This document shows, in pieces, positions 42,653 to 53,786 of a stretch of 64,000 bases of DNA; position 1 is the first letter of the stretch; each line of letters starts with the position of its first letter. A program made the position numbers and the translations under genes. Under the pieces are notes generated by a model. It was not told the origin of the DNA. It saw nothing but the letters and a program-made list of their open reading frames with translations, and made no database searches. Origin of the DNA: Diploptera punctata (taxonomy: Eukaryota > Arthropoda > Insecta > Blattodea > Blaberidae); NCBI GenBank assembly GCA_030220185.1, contig JASPKZ010005704.1:458001-522000 (forward strand), in the 5' to 3' direction.

Positions 42653-43130
42653 TCATCATCGTAGTATATTCACGAATTTAGGCCATTTGTTGACCTGTTT
42701 CGGCCTCAAAAGAAACACCATCCAGAAGTCTTTTGAGTGGACGTCCTGGTCTCTTCTTCTTCCTGCAGATTGATATCTCAACATTTGTTTTGGTATTCTG
42801 TGATCTTCCATTCGATGAACATGTTGCATCCATCTTGACTTATAATCAGAAATTTTGTTTTCTAAAGGTTCCATGTGTAATTCTTCTAAGATGTCTTCAT
42901 TTTTTTTTTGTGATCTAGTAGTGTGTATCCTGCAGTCCTCCGAAGGTATCTCATTTCAGCAGATCTAAGTCTCTGTATATACCTTCTGTTTCAACGTCCA
43001 TACTTCGCTACCATACAAAAGAGTTCCAGTGTTTTATACACTTTTAATCTTGAATGCTTTTGGACTAACTGTGGCTTGAAGATAGAATTTATTAACCCTA
43101 AAATTCTTAAAAATTTAGATATTTGGGTTG
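42653..43130 (-). mobile_element. LINE-K C-terminal fragment
   Basis: From about 43115 the minus strand gives ILGLINSIFKPQLV-like codons, VYKTLELF, AEMRYLRRTAGY, then 42874-42656 open: MEPLENKISDYKSRWMQHVH, RMEDHRIPKQMLRYQ. The GRP block follows with a frameshift. 3' hairpin AGGTC...GGCCT (42680-42696) and an ATGATGATAATG tail. Confidence 0.82.
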
Positions 43131-43405
43131 TAAGGGGTAGTGACGTGTGTATAACCTCTCCTACCCAATTATCATCCTCACCTTCTCGTGGTACAACCCG
43201 TTCTCACAAACGAGGCTCTGAGGACCGAGTCACGGCGGTATAACCGTTCCATCAGGTACTGAGTAAATGCAGTATCCTAATGTCTGTCCAGAGACTAAAA
43301 GATAGCAACCCTACCACTGGACTACTTAGCGTCGGGCCAGTAACCTGTCCTAAGGAACTTCAAAACTACTTTCAAGCCTCAACACAAAAAAATCCAGAAA
43401 AAAAA
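43131..43405 (-). mobile_element. SINE5, second copy
   Basis: Almost identical to 22491-22763 over the whole length. The two copies differ at a handful of positions, which suggests recent activity. Confidence 0.75.
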
Positions 43406-43760
43406 ACCCTTGGTGCTTAATAAATATGTATACCCTTCTGCTTTATACATTTGTTTCATGAGTTGTGTAGATATGTCCTTCCATTTCAGTGTTGGACAGA
43501 TTCCGTTTTATGCAAAAATAAATACACTTAAAATTACTATTATTTCGCCGGGACCAATACATTTGTTCGCATTGGACAGATTTTCGCATTATTCACGTTC
43601 CGGTTTAAACAAGTTTTACTGTATAATGAATTAGCTAATATAAGCTTGGTATGTTTAGTCAACCGTGTTTCCAGACCTCGACTGAATTTACTACTTTCAA
43701 AATGGACATCCATGAAATATAATTGGTGACCCCTGGTGTAGAGTTCAGCATTCCTATGGT
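43406..43760. other. unassigned sequence
   Basis: No motif. It ends at an (ATT)n run. Confidence 0.35.
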
Positions 43761-43777
43761 TTTATTATTATTAACAA

Positions 43778-43820
<43 letters not shown>
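43761..43820. repeat. (ATT)n microsatellite, left flank of LINE-A
   Basis: ATT repeats with one interruption. A matching (ATT)n run lies at 44560-44617 on the other side of LINE-A, so the LINE probably inserted into an ATT microsatellite. Confidence 0.9.
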
Positions 43821-43821
<1 letters not shown>

Positions 43822-43822
<1 letters not shown>

Positions 43823-44559
43823 TTACTTATTCACTGGCACTATCGAACCGGCAGGTTCATAGCCGCACGGAAATAAGCTCTCCATACATACCTATCCTGT
43901 GCTAATCCTTTCCAATTATTCCCTGTATAATCTACTTCCCTCAAATCATAGTTAATGTTATTCTCCCACCTCATTCTTGGTCTACGAACTGGGCGTTTTC
44001 CCTCTGGCTTTCCTACAAGAAGCTTCCATGCAAGTCTCCCATTCCCCATACGTGCAACATGTCCTGCCCATCGCAGTCTATGAGACTTAACTGTTCTTAT
44101 TATATCCGGCTTCCTATAAAGACCATGTAGTTCACTGTTATGTAGTCTTCTCCATTCACCTGTCTGTTCATCTCTCTTTGGTACAAAAATGTTCCTAAGT
44201 ACTTTATTCTCAAATACTTGTAATCTTCTTTCCTCCCTTAAAGTAAGAGTCCATGTTTCGCACCCATATAATATAACTGGTAGAATAATAGTTTTATATA
44301 TTTTCAGTTTAACGTTTTTTGAAAGGAGTTGGGACATCAAGAGTCTCTGCAATGCATAATAGCACGCAATTCCAGAATTGAGCCTATGTTTAATTTCTTT
44401 GTGCATCTCGTTCCTATTTGTGATTATTGTTCCTAGGTATTTGAATTCATCCACTTCCTCAAAATTTTCCTCATTTGTCATTAGCTGTCCATTTCCATTA
44501 TTTAATGAATTTCTACGTGTGACCATATATTTAGTTTTATTGATATTTACTTCCAGTCC
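43822..44559 (-). mobile_element. LINE-A inserted in an (ATT)n microsatellite
   Basis: The open frame on the minus strand runs from GLEVNINKTKYMVTRR (44559) to AYFRAAMNLPVR (43840), about 240 LINE codons without a stop. (GTAA)n tail adjoins the left ATT run. RT palm missing. The Ile/Asn-rich extension of the frame beyond 44559 is microsatellite. Confidence 0.92.

Positions 44560-44617
<58 letters not shown>
44560..44617. repeat. (ATT)n microsatellite, right flank of LINE-A
   Basis: Simple repeat; counterpart of 43761-43820. Confidence 0.9.
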
Positions 44618-44619
<2 letters not shown>

Positions 44620-45017
44620 AGAAAACATGATATGAAACTTTGTGAATTCGGTTTGTTGTCGTAACCAATTTATCCTTCGCGGTTTGGAGCAGCTGTGATG
44701 CTGCTGAGATTAATTCTGAAACATGAGCCACAATGTTCCATGACGGTGTGCTATTATCCTCCCCCCCCCTCCATCAGATTCACTCTCTTCATCTCGCGAG
44801 CACCATTGCAAAATAGTGAAAAATGAACGTGTATTTACTGTCCTGGTTATTTAAAATAACTTACATTATCTTCCTGGTTAAGAGTTTACATACATCAAAA
44901 CGGTAAAAATCTAATTTTTATGAATAATAAATGGAGACATATTTTTTCAACCCATTAAAAAATCCAGTGTGCTAACTCAGATGGTAATAGTTATATATTA
45001 TAACCAGAAGAATTTTA
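44618..45017. other. unassigned sequence
   Basis: No motif. Contains a C(10) homopolymer run near 44760. Confidence 0.35.
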
Positions 45018-45223
45018 ATGTTTACACATCTTTCTGTGCTTAAGTTTCATTTTTCTTCTCTACTCATCTCTTTCCATCCAATCCATGTCCTCCAGTCCTC
45101 TTGCTCTCATTCCAGTTCTTATTTCCTTCATCCACGAGTTTCGATGTCTTCCTCTTCTCCTTCTTCCAGGTGGACACCATTCCAATGTTTTCCTGGGTAA
45201 TCTTTCTTCTTACATTCATCGTA

Positions 45224-45456
45224 CGTGCCCATACCAATTTAATTGCTTATACCGTATATAATCTACTATTGAATAACCAATATTCATTTTTTCTCTTATG
45301 ACAGTATTTGTTATTTTTGTCTAATTTTGAACATCTTGCTGCTCTGCTCAAGAAATCCATTTCCATCGACATAAGTTGTTGTTCTAAGTTTTTTTGAATT
45401 TGCAAACTTCAGCTCCATATGTGACAGTACTTCTCACTATTGAGAGGTTCTATACT
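45224..45456. repeat. left copy of 233 bp direct repeat (long TSD)
   Basis: CGTGCCCATACCAATTTAAT to GAGAGGTTCTATACT, repeated at 46213-46445 with about five substitutions and two compensating single-base indels. It abuts the (TTAC) tail of LINE-A. Confidence 0.92.
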
Positions 45457-46212
45457 TACTTACTCACTGGCACTATCGAACCCGTAGGTTCATGGCCGCG
45501 CGGACATAAGATCTCCATACATCCCTATCCTGAGCTAATGCTTTCCAATCATTGCCTGTATAATATGTTTCCCTCAAATCATAGTTAATGTTATTCTCCC
45601 ACCTCATTCTTGGTCTACCAACTGGGTGTTTTCCCTCTGGCTTTCCTACAAGAAGCTTCCATGCAAGTCTTTCATTCCCCATACGTGCAACATGTCCTGC
45701 CCATCGCAGTCTACGAGACTTAACTGTTATTATTATATCTGGCTTCCTATAAAGACCATGTAGTTCATTGTTATGAAGTCTTCTCCATTCACCTGTCTGT
45801 TCATCTCTCTTTGGGCCAAAATTTTTTTCTACGAACTTTATTCTCAAATACTTTAATCTCCTTTCCTCCCTTAAAGTAAGAGTCCATGTTTCGCACTCAT
45901 ATAATATAACTGGTAGAATAATAGTTTTATATATTTTCAGCTTAACGTTTTTTGGAAGGAGTTGCGACATTAAAAGTCTCTGCAATGCATAATAGCACGC
46001 ATTTCCAGAATTGAGCCTATGTTTAATTTCTTTGTGCATCTCATTCCTATTTGTGATTATTGTTCCTAGGTATTTGAATTCAGCCACTTCCTCAAAATGT
46101 CCCTCATTTGTCATTAGCTGTCCATTTCCATTATATACTAAATTTCTACATGTGACCATATATTTAGTTTTACTGATATTTACTTCCAGTCCCAATTTCT
46201 TTGTGTTACTCA
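45457..46212 (-). mobile_element. LINE-A insertion between 233 bp direct repeats
   Basis: Minus strand from SNTKKLGLEVNISKTKYM to AYVRAAMNLRVR-type end (RSYVRAAMNLRVR). Open apart from a small change near 45830 (ERRLKYLRIKF, where other copies have RRLRVFENKV), probably two compensating indels. 5' truncation is at the usual GAGTAACAC zone. Confidence 0.93.
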
Positions 46213-46445
46213 CGTGCCCATACCAATTTAATTGCTTATATCGTATATAATCTACTATTGAATAACCAATATTCATTTTTTCTCTTATGACAGTATTTGT
46301 TATTTTGTCTAATTTTGAACATCTTGCTGCTCTCCTCAAGAAATCCGTTTCCATCGACATAAGTTGTTGTTCTATGTTTTTGTTGAATTTGCAAACTTCA
46401 GCTCCATATGTGACAGTAATTCTCACTATTGAGAGGTTCTATACT
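46213..46445. repeat. right copy of 233 bp direct repeat (long TSD)
   Basis: Second copy of 45224-45456; see that entry. Confidence 0.92.
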
Positions 46446-47975
46446 AGTTACCTTAATCAGAAAAAATGTGTAAATAGTAACACAATATCTCCATGGTAGA
46501 CCATTCAGCGAAACAAAAGAAAATCGACTGATAAATAGTAACGAAAGTTAAAAAATGGGTATTTTTAATGTATGTTATCATCAAATATTACAGACTAAGG
46601 GTAATTTCATCAAGAGAGGTAACTTATTACCCCGGTTTTCCCCGTGTGTAATTAGCTTAAACTGGCGTAATATAGTTACCTCTGTTGGTGAAACCGACCC
46701 TAAGGTCTTTAGTTTGAGCTATGCATTATACACGGGTAGAGCAATAACAGCAATGATGAATGGAGTCTTATGGAACAGACATATAACCAGAAAAATAAGT
46801 TACAAGTATATAATTAAAATTATTTTAATATTAAAATATAACAAATTAAAATAATATAAATAATCTAAATAATTCATTGTTGGTTATTGTTGAATAAAAA
46901 TATCTCAGTAACAATTGAAGAAATTGTATTAAAAAACAGTCTTTCTAAATAATGCTTTTAAAAATTGTTTACGTCATTGTTGTCAGAATTATAAAGCTTT
47001 CTGTAATAACTGTAATAAGAACACCTGCTTAACTTCATATTTTTTAAACGAAAGTAAACTAAACTCTGATTGGATGTTAAAACAATTAAGTTTTTGATTT
47101 AAAAATTCAAATTGAAACCTTATATTTAATGAACTATTAACCAAAAGAATTTAAAATTACCATCATGTGATGTAATAATGTTCTTTAAAATTATAAAAGA
47201 ATTACACTAGTCATTCTACATACAACTTTCAACAAAGATAGAAAGAAACAAGAAGAGCTCTCAAGATAAAATGTAATTTTTAATATAAGAATAATTGATT
47301 CCAGGCAAGAAAAGAATTTATTTTAATTGACAGTGAAGAATAATACCACTTAAATTTACTTAATCTGCTGGGAACCTACAAAGTGAATAAATGTGAAATG
47401 ATTTCTACAAGAAACAGTTTTCAGTAATTTTGAAGTGTTTTCCTATCCAGTGCACCGACTTCCGACCTTGAGAAGAGAATTTAAATTAAACCCTACCTGA
47501 ACCAGTAATTCTTTTTGGAACACCAATCCTTCTTCAAAATTTTACTACAACACCTGGCGTGAAGAGAATTACTGCTTCAAAATGTCACCACAACGTGGTA
47601 CAGCAATTTACGTCTTCAATACCTAAGTAAGTGTCCCATAATGTTTACAAATACGCACCCATCAGTTCGTAGATAGAAATTTGGTTTTATCTTGATATGT
47701 CACGATTAATAAATAACAAAAAAAAAATGGATGCAAAACCAGACCTCTTAATTGAATTCAAGTTGCTAAGTTTGAAAGTGAAGGATGTGTTGTATCCATT
47801 ATCCTGTAGATGTCAGGGCAAGTCTAACCCTCTTCAAGCTTGTTTCTTAATGTATTTTGGCTGCAAGTCACAAAGTTGGCACAAACTGACGGATTAACAT
47901 GTCAGATCTACGATTACAGAGTAACTTTGAAAAATATTTCGTAAAATAATTCATTTCATTACATCATTTGACTTA
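46446..47975. other. longest unassigned stretch
   Basis: About 1.5 kb of AT-rich DNA with no repeat partner in the window and no frame with a motif (46555-46854 and 47697-47897 checked). If any single-copy DNA survives in this window, this is a candidate. Confidence 0.35.
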
Positions 47976-47979
47976 AATT

Positions 47980-48215
47980 ACAGGGTGTCCCTGAAATTCA
48001 AGTGTTTCTTCGTTCACCTATACCCTGTCCGCTCTTTTAAAGTGATCCTCGTAGAAACAAAACCATGTGACCTGCTCGCTTTTTATAGGCTATGGACACC
48101 GATGTACGTTGTAGAAGCAATAAGTACGCGAAAAAGTAGTTCCCTTTATTAAATTAAAAATATGTCCTCTGAATATACTTGTTATTCTTCGTGAATGAAA
48201 ATAATAATATTCAAA
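47980..48215 (+). repeat. dispersed repeat N
   Basis: Starts TACAGGGTGTCCCTGAAATTC, a form reminiscent of mariner/IS630-type terminal sequences. 48030-48215 matches, inverted, three pieces at 53700-53790, 54525-54592 and 55814-55930. No coding content seen. Confidence 0.6.
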
Positions 48216-48288
48216 ACTTACTTACACACTGGCACTATCGAACCCTTAGGTTCATGGCCGCGTGGACATAAGTTCTCCATACATCCCT

Positions 48289-48931
48289 TCTTCTTCTTCT
48301 TCTTCTTCCTTCGAAGTATTAGGCCAAGGCCTGTTACGATCCTATAGAAAATTTTCCCTCCAGCGTTTCATAGGACGGCCCAGTGATCTTCGTCATCTTG
48401 GTATATAATTATAAACAGCTTTGGGGATCCGATTTGAACTCATTCTTTCAAGATGGTGTTTCCAATTTAGTTGGTACTGTTTAATATATTCCAAAATTGG
48501 CGTAGTCTTCAATTCTGTTAAGATATCGGTGTTCCTTTTCCGATCCCATCTGGTGTAACCCGCTGTTCTGCGCATGAATCTCATTTCACAAGCCGTTATT
48601 CTGCTTTCATGTTGTCTTTTTAGTGTCCATGCTTCACTACCGTAGGTCAACACTGGTCTAGCCAAAGTGTTATATAAACGTAATCTAGTGTTTTTTGTAC
48701 AAGGGATGGTTTCATAACTTGATTAATAATTCCTAAACTTTTATTATAACTAGTAATTTTGTCAGGGATATCGTTTTCATCCCAGATAGAGAGATAATAT
48801 CCAAGATATTTAAATTGATTAGATCTCTCTAAAATTTTATTCTGGAGACAGATTTTACTTTGTATGCGGTCCTTCCCATGAAATGCCATAATATTAGTTT
48901 TGTTGATTGATATTTCCATATTAAATTTGGC
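48289..48931 (-). mobile_element. LINE-F inside LINE-A
   Basis: Minus strand: MEISINKTNIMAFHGKDRIQ, NQFKYLGYYLSIWDENDIP, then a frameshift and YGSEAWTLKRQHESRITACE, MRFMRRTAGYTRWDRKRN, KAVYNYIP. 3' hairpin AGGCCAAGGCCT (48321-48332) and a (GAA)n tail. Flanking ACATCCCT at 48281-48288 and 48932-48939. Very similar to 62285-63640. Confidence 0.88.
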
Positions 48932-49134
48932 ACATCCCTATCCTCAGCTAATGCTTTCCAATCATTCCCTGTATAATCTACTTCCCTCAAATCATAGTTA
49001 ATGTCATTCTCCCACCTCATTCTAGGTCTACCAACTGGGCGTTCTCCCTCTGGCTTTCCTACAAGAAGCTTCCATGCAAGTCTTTCATTCCCCATACGTG
49101 CAACATATCCTGCCCATCGCAGTCTACAAGACTT

Positions 49135-49428
49135 CATCATCATCTTCAAGGTATGGACCTGTTGGCCCGTTCCTCTCCCCGGCGCAGGCGCAGGTCGTCC
49201 TTCCAACGACGTTTTGGTCTTCCTACATTTCTTCGGCCTAGAGGCCTATAATGAAGCAGCTGTTTTGATAAACGATTTTTTGGCATTCTTTGTATATGTT
49301 CAAACCAATTACGTTTATTTGTGTGTATTTTCTCGTTTATATTATAGATTTGTAGTTCATCTCTGATATCTTGACTTCTCTTTTGATCTCTTAGAGATGC
49401 ACCTGCAACTGATCTGAGAAATCTCATT
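49135..49428 (-). mobile_element. LINE-M inside LINE-A, perfect 12 bp TSD
   Basis: Flanked by TCTACAAGACTT at 49123-49134 and 49429-49440. 93 open codons on the minus strand: MRFLRSVAGASLRDQKRSQD, KRNWFEHIQRMPKNRLSKQL, GRRNVGRPKRRWKDDLRLR. 3' hairpin GGGCC-AACA-GGTCC (49155-49168) and GATGATGATG tail. Confidence 0.92.
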
Positions 49429-49511
49429 TCTACAAGACTTAACTATTTGTATTATATCTGGCTTCTTAAAGACCACGTTCATTGTTATGAAGTCTTCTCC
49501 ATTCACCTGTC

Positions 49512-49655
49512 TTTACCTTGTCGTGGTGGAGTGACTTGCGTGCTTAAATGATCCTGAGAGTTATGCCGGCGGTAGCATTGCTGCCGATAGGGTTACCCAT
49601 GCCGGACTGGTCGAAGGTGATAAACCAGACGAAAAAAAAAAGTACTTTCCAAAAT
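49512..49655 (+). mobile_element. SINE6-like repeat, head fragment
   Basis: CTTGTCGTGGTGGAGTGACTTG, GCCGGCGGTAGCATTGCTGC and GCCGGACTGGTCGAAGGTG, matching the 18.3 kb copy inverted. Truncated after GACGAAAAAAAAAAG. Confidence 0.72.
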
Positions 49656-50095
49656 CACTCCTCGGAGGAAGACGTATTGGATGTGCATTCACTGTCTATC
49701 CATCTCTTGGCTGGTCTTCCTCTTGTTCTTCTCCCGTCCATTGGTCTATCTTCTTTAGCTCTTTTTGCAAGCCGGTTTTCTTCCATTCTTTCTATATGAC
49801 CCTTCCAATATTCTCGTCTATCTATAATAAATTTGGTTATGTCTTGAATATGGCATTTGTTCCTAATTTCTGTGTTGTGTATTTTATCAAATAATGTTTT
49901 CCCTGAATAGTTGTTAAGATTTTCATTTCGCATGTGCTTATTATTTGTTTAGTTTTTGTTGTTTCAGTTCTAGTTTCTGCTCCATATGCGATAAACTGGT
50001 CGAACTATCTTTTTGTATATGCGGCGGGTTTTGCTTTCTATTGACATGTGTTTCTTGCGCCAAATTAAATATTTCATATATCCTGATATTTGTGC
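49656..50095 (-). mobile_element. LINE-H C-terminal fragment
   Basis: Minus strand: GSKxRxYK-type codons near 50040, then RNENLNNYSGKTLFDKIHNT, IIDRREYWKGHIERMEENRL and GRRTRGRPAKRWIDSECTS (49933-49655). Gives the unsplit order for 31606-32790. Confidence 0.82.
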
Positions 50096-50220
50096 TGCAC
50101 AGGCAGCAAATGATATCGTTTGAGTCAATTAATTCGGGAGAGATTATGTATATTATGCATATTAGTTATATTTTAATTTATTTGGACGATATCCTAAAAG
50201 AATGGAAGAAGGTTTTAACT

Positions 50221-51603
50221 ACTAGTAGTAGTAGGACTTTATTAGACAAAAAGTGAGATATTTACAATACTATTTACAAATATGGGTCGCACGGGCAGTA
50301 AGCCGTACGTGCTGTTGACAGTCCGTTACAATAAAGTAATAATTGCTACTAGTGTAAAGAAAAATAAACAAAAACAGCAATAACATTACAATTACATAAA
50401 GAAAACACAATAAAAATATTACCATTAAATAATAACACAATAGCATTATACACTAAAAACATTAACATTGCAATTACATAAAGAAAACACAATAATATTA
50501 CAATTAAGTAATAACACAATAGCAATAACATTACAATTACATAAAGAAAACACAATAACAATATTATTATTAAATAATAACACAATAGCATTATACACTA
50601 AAAACATTAACCTTACAATTACATAAAGAAAACACATTAATATTACAATTAAATAATAACACAACAGCATTATACACTAAAAAAACATTAACCTTACAAT
50701 TACATAAAGAAAACACAATAATATTACAATTAAGTAATAACACAATAGCAATAACATTACAATTACATAAAGAAAACACAATAACAATATTATTATTAAA
50801 TAATAACACAATAGCATTATACACTAAAAACATTAACATTACAATTACATAAAGAAAACACAATAATATTACAATTAAGTAATAACACAATAGCAATAAC
50901 ATTACAATTACATAAAGAAAACACAATAACAATATTATTATTAAATAATAACACAATAGCATTATACACTAAAAACATTAACCTTACAATTACATAAAGA
51001 AAACACATTAATATTACAATTAAATAATAACACAACAGCATTATACACTAAAAAAACATTAACCTTACAATTACATAAAGAAAACACAATAATATTACAA
51101 TTAAATAATAACACAATAGCATTATACACTAAAAAAACATTAACATTACAATTACATAATGAAAACACAATAATATTACAATTAAATAATAACACAATAG
51201 CATTATACACTAAAAAAACATTAACATTACAATTACATAAAGAAAACACAATAATATTACAATTAAATAATAACACAACAGCATTATACACTAAAAAAAC
51301 ATTAACCTTACAATTACATAAAGAAAACACAATAATATTACAATTAAATAATAACACAATAGCATTATACACTAAAAAAACATTAACCTTACAATTACAT
51401 AAAGAAAACACATTAATATTACAATTAAGTAATAACACAATAGCATTATACACTAATTAATTTATATATAATTGTTAATAATTAATGGTATTGCATTTTG
51501 ATAACATATATTTATTCATGAATGAGTGTTGTCCTTATTTTTCGCGTTTTGTCCAGAAATTTACCGAGGTTTATCCAATTTTCTGGATTTACCAATAACT
51601 CGT
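50221..51603 (-). mobile_element. LINE-G with tandemly expanded 3' UTR, perfect 12 bp TSD
   Basis: Flanked by AAGGTTTTAACT at 50209-50220 and 51604-51615. The minus strand starts in the LINE-G ORF end (NWINLG-like codons near 51590), passes the repeated 3' UTR, then GTAACGGACTGTCAACA and GTACGGCTTACTGCCCGTGC and a TAC tail. Removing it rejoins the LINE-D frame. Confidence 0.92.
50370..51470. repeat. tandem array within the LINE-G 3' UTR
   Basis: A ~75-80 bp unit (CATTACAATTACATAAAGAA, AACACAATAATATTACAATT, AAATAATAACACAATAGCAT, TATACACTAAAAA) repeated about 14 times with variants. A block containing several units is itself duplicated with a 371 bp offset. The LINE-G copy at 34.9 kb has one unit and the 59 kb copy about one. 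Minus-strand frames of 74-163 codons here are a reading of the repeat, not proteins. Confidence 0.92.
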
Positions 51604-52375
51604 AAGGTTTTAACTAATGAAGGAATATTAATTGATAATAAAGTTAAAATAAATGCTTTATTATTCGCTGACGATGTTGAACTTTTAGTAGAATCTGAAA
51701 ATGAGCTCCAAATGTTAGCATATAAATTTAAATTAATAGCCAATAAATATAATTGTAAAATATCAATAAATAAGTCAAAAGTAATGGCATTTATTGGTAA
51801 ATATGGAATTAGATCAAAAATTGTACTGGATAACAAAATAATAGAACAAGTATCACATTTCCAATATTTAGGATGTGATATGACTTACAGAGAAAATAAA
51901 GATATAGAAAATAAAATAAATAAATTTCAGGCTATTTGTTGAACCATAAAAAGATCGGAAAACAAGGAAAGATACGAAACTTAAATTATATAAAACAATG
52001 GTTGTTCCTTTGTTGTTGTATGGAAGTGAAAATTGGATAATGAAATCAAGGGATAAAAGCAGGATACATACTGCGGAAATGCTATTTTTACGTAATGTGA
52101 AAGGATGCACAAGAGCGGATAGAATAAGGAATTAAACTATCCGAGAAGAATTAAATATATATAAAATTGAAGATAAAATCAGCGAAAATAATAAGAAATG
52201 GACAGAACACTTAATGAGAATGAACAACGAAAGAATACCAAAAAGAACCTTCCTGTATAATCCCAGAGGAACAAGAGATGTTGGCCGACCACGTAGAAGA
52301 TGGACTCCACTTTTAACTTCGCCGGAACAGGCTGCATAGCCTAAACCTTGTAGTAGAAGAAGAAGAAGAGTTATA

Positions 52376-52785
52376 TTTTATGTATATTAGTATAAATTTC
52401 TTCATTATTATCTGTAATGCTAGGTGATCACATAGGGAGAGAGATAGAGAGATGCAGCAGGGAGTGAGATAGGGGGGGGGGGGTGAACACACCGTATGAC
52501 GTAGCAGGTAATGGAGGAAAATAAATGGCAGATTAGCATGTAACTTACATGCGACATATTATCTTGAGAGTGGGAAGTAAATTAACATGAATCGCTGAAA
52601 TAAATGATAATCACGTGATGAATACGTCACATCTGGTATTAAGTTATATTTCATACATGTATTTGCTGGTGACTGTTTTTATAGAAGATCACGATAAATT
52701 ATTTCATTATTATTATAATTTCTGGATATTAATGGAAGATGACATTGTTTTAACAGACTTTGCACATGTTCCATGACAAATTTTT
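52376..52785. other. unassigned sequence
   Basis: No motif. Contains a G(11-12) homopolymer near 52475. Confidence 0.35.
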
Positions 52786-52789
52786 CATA

Positions 52790-53427
52790 AGTAATGCCAC
52801 TCTTGATTTCAAAATTATCGATAAAATCACGACTCACGAATTGAAGAGTGAATTTATCTAGAGAATTTGGAAATCAAGAGTGGCATTTGTTAGGACTATT
52901 TAACTAATAAAAGTAAGCTGTTTACTCACAAATCATTATTTAAATATAGTCATTTTAAAATATTTATATATTTAATGTAAACGGTGATGTTTGAAAACAA
53001 TTGTTCATCACTGCAACCAGATCAAATTTATTGCCAAATAGAATCGCAATATTGCAAGAATGCACCCTAGTGAAGAAAAAATTAAACACATCACTGCATG
53101 TTATTAATTAATTTCTGATGTCCTATGATGTAAATATGCCAATTATATTTTTTCTGCAACTTTAATTCCTGGGAAATAATACGTTTAAGAAAGTGCAAAC
53201 AGTGGTTTATTTTTTTGTGGTGTAATCAATTGCTAGGAATGTTTTCCTATTATATCTCGCAAGGAGAATCTGGTTGCATTCATGCACTATATATACAACC
53301 TGGGAGCCACTTGATAGAATGAAAGTGATAAAATCGAGGTGAAAAAGACTGTAATTGGTTGTAAATGAAAATTCATGAAGATGTGACTGGTCATTGACTG
53401 CCATTTGGGGCATGAGTTAAATAGTCA
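52790..53427 (+). mobile_element. MITE-like element M, diverged copy
   Basis: TAAGTAATGCCACTCTTG to GAGTTAAATAG, flanked by TCA. A central segment around the second CCAAT/TATA interval is shortened, and the CAG|GTAA motif seen in other copies is lost (CAGGAATT). Confidence 0.83.
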
Positions 53428-53786
53428 AAATTAATGCATGATCGTAGAATGGGGTATATGACTAGAAAGCTGGGGTGAGATTTTTCACTGAACTTGTGAA
53501 ATAGATTTAAAATAACTATTTTTACCACTAGTCAAAGATTTACCAGACTTGTGTTTTTAAAAAAAATTAGATGACACAGCAACAGAAGACTCGACACCTT
53601 CCGCCATTTTGTTTCACCAGATTCTACTAAAGCATGACTCAAATGCTTCGTTCATAAGTAATAAACCATTTTAAGTTGTAATTATTGATCAGGTATATTT
53701 TAGAACATTTTGTATGTTTGAATATTATTATTTTCATTCACGAAGAATAACAAGTTATTCAGAGGACATATTTTTAATTTCAAGAA

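Larger units (their letters stand above)
45018..46445 (-). mobile_element. LINE-L C-terminal fragment split by LINE-A
   Basis: The minus strand, right part (46445-46213), encodes YGAEVCKFNKNIEQQLMSME, TDFLRRAARCSKLDK, DYIRYKQLNWYGHV. The left part (45225-45018) continues with NVRRR, then WCPPGRRRRGRHRNSW and MRARGLEDMDWMER. The segment before LINE-A is duplicated (45224-45456 and 46213-46445). The frame 46426-45473 is a chance fusion of LINE-L with LINE-A across the insertion. Confidence 0.85.
48219..49511 (-). mobile_element. LINE-A split by LINE-F and LINE-M
   Basis: Three pieces in LINE-A order: 48219-48288 (3' end), 48932-49134 (ALAEDRD back to RLRWAGYVARMGNER), 49441-49511 (upstream HNELH region). 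Each junction carries a short direct repeat from the intruding LINE. Confidence 0.87.
50130..52375 (+). mobile_element. LINE-D relative with FADD motif, split by LINE-G
   Basis: 50150-50220 encodes ILIYLDDILKEWKKVL (end of motif B block). It continues at 51616 TNEGILIDNKVKINALLFAD, D-VELLVESENELQMLAYKF (motif C FADD intact), KISINKSKVMAFIGKYGI, QVSHFQYLGCDMTY. Many frameshifts after 51940. 3' hairpin AGGCT-GCAT-AGCCT (52329-52342) and a (GAA)n tail. Confidence 0.87.

Noticed and set aside
45473..46426. 317-codon gene on the minus strand
   Set aside because: It is a fusion of two LINE fragments (L and A) across an insertion junction; the first ~70 residues belong to LINE-L and the rest to LINE-A.
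46446..47975. Possible host exon in the longest unassigned stretch
   Set aside because: No frame with a recognisable domain and no convincing exon bounded by splice sites; left as unassigned.
50349..51453. Repeat protein (Leu/Tyr/Cys/Asn-rich, up to 163 codons, minus strand)
   Set aside because: The frame reads straight through a ~75 bp non-coding tandem unit of a LINE-G 3' UTR on the UTR's sense strand; it stays open only because the units are near multiples of three or lack stops. No start context or homologous single-copy gene.
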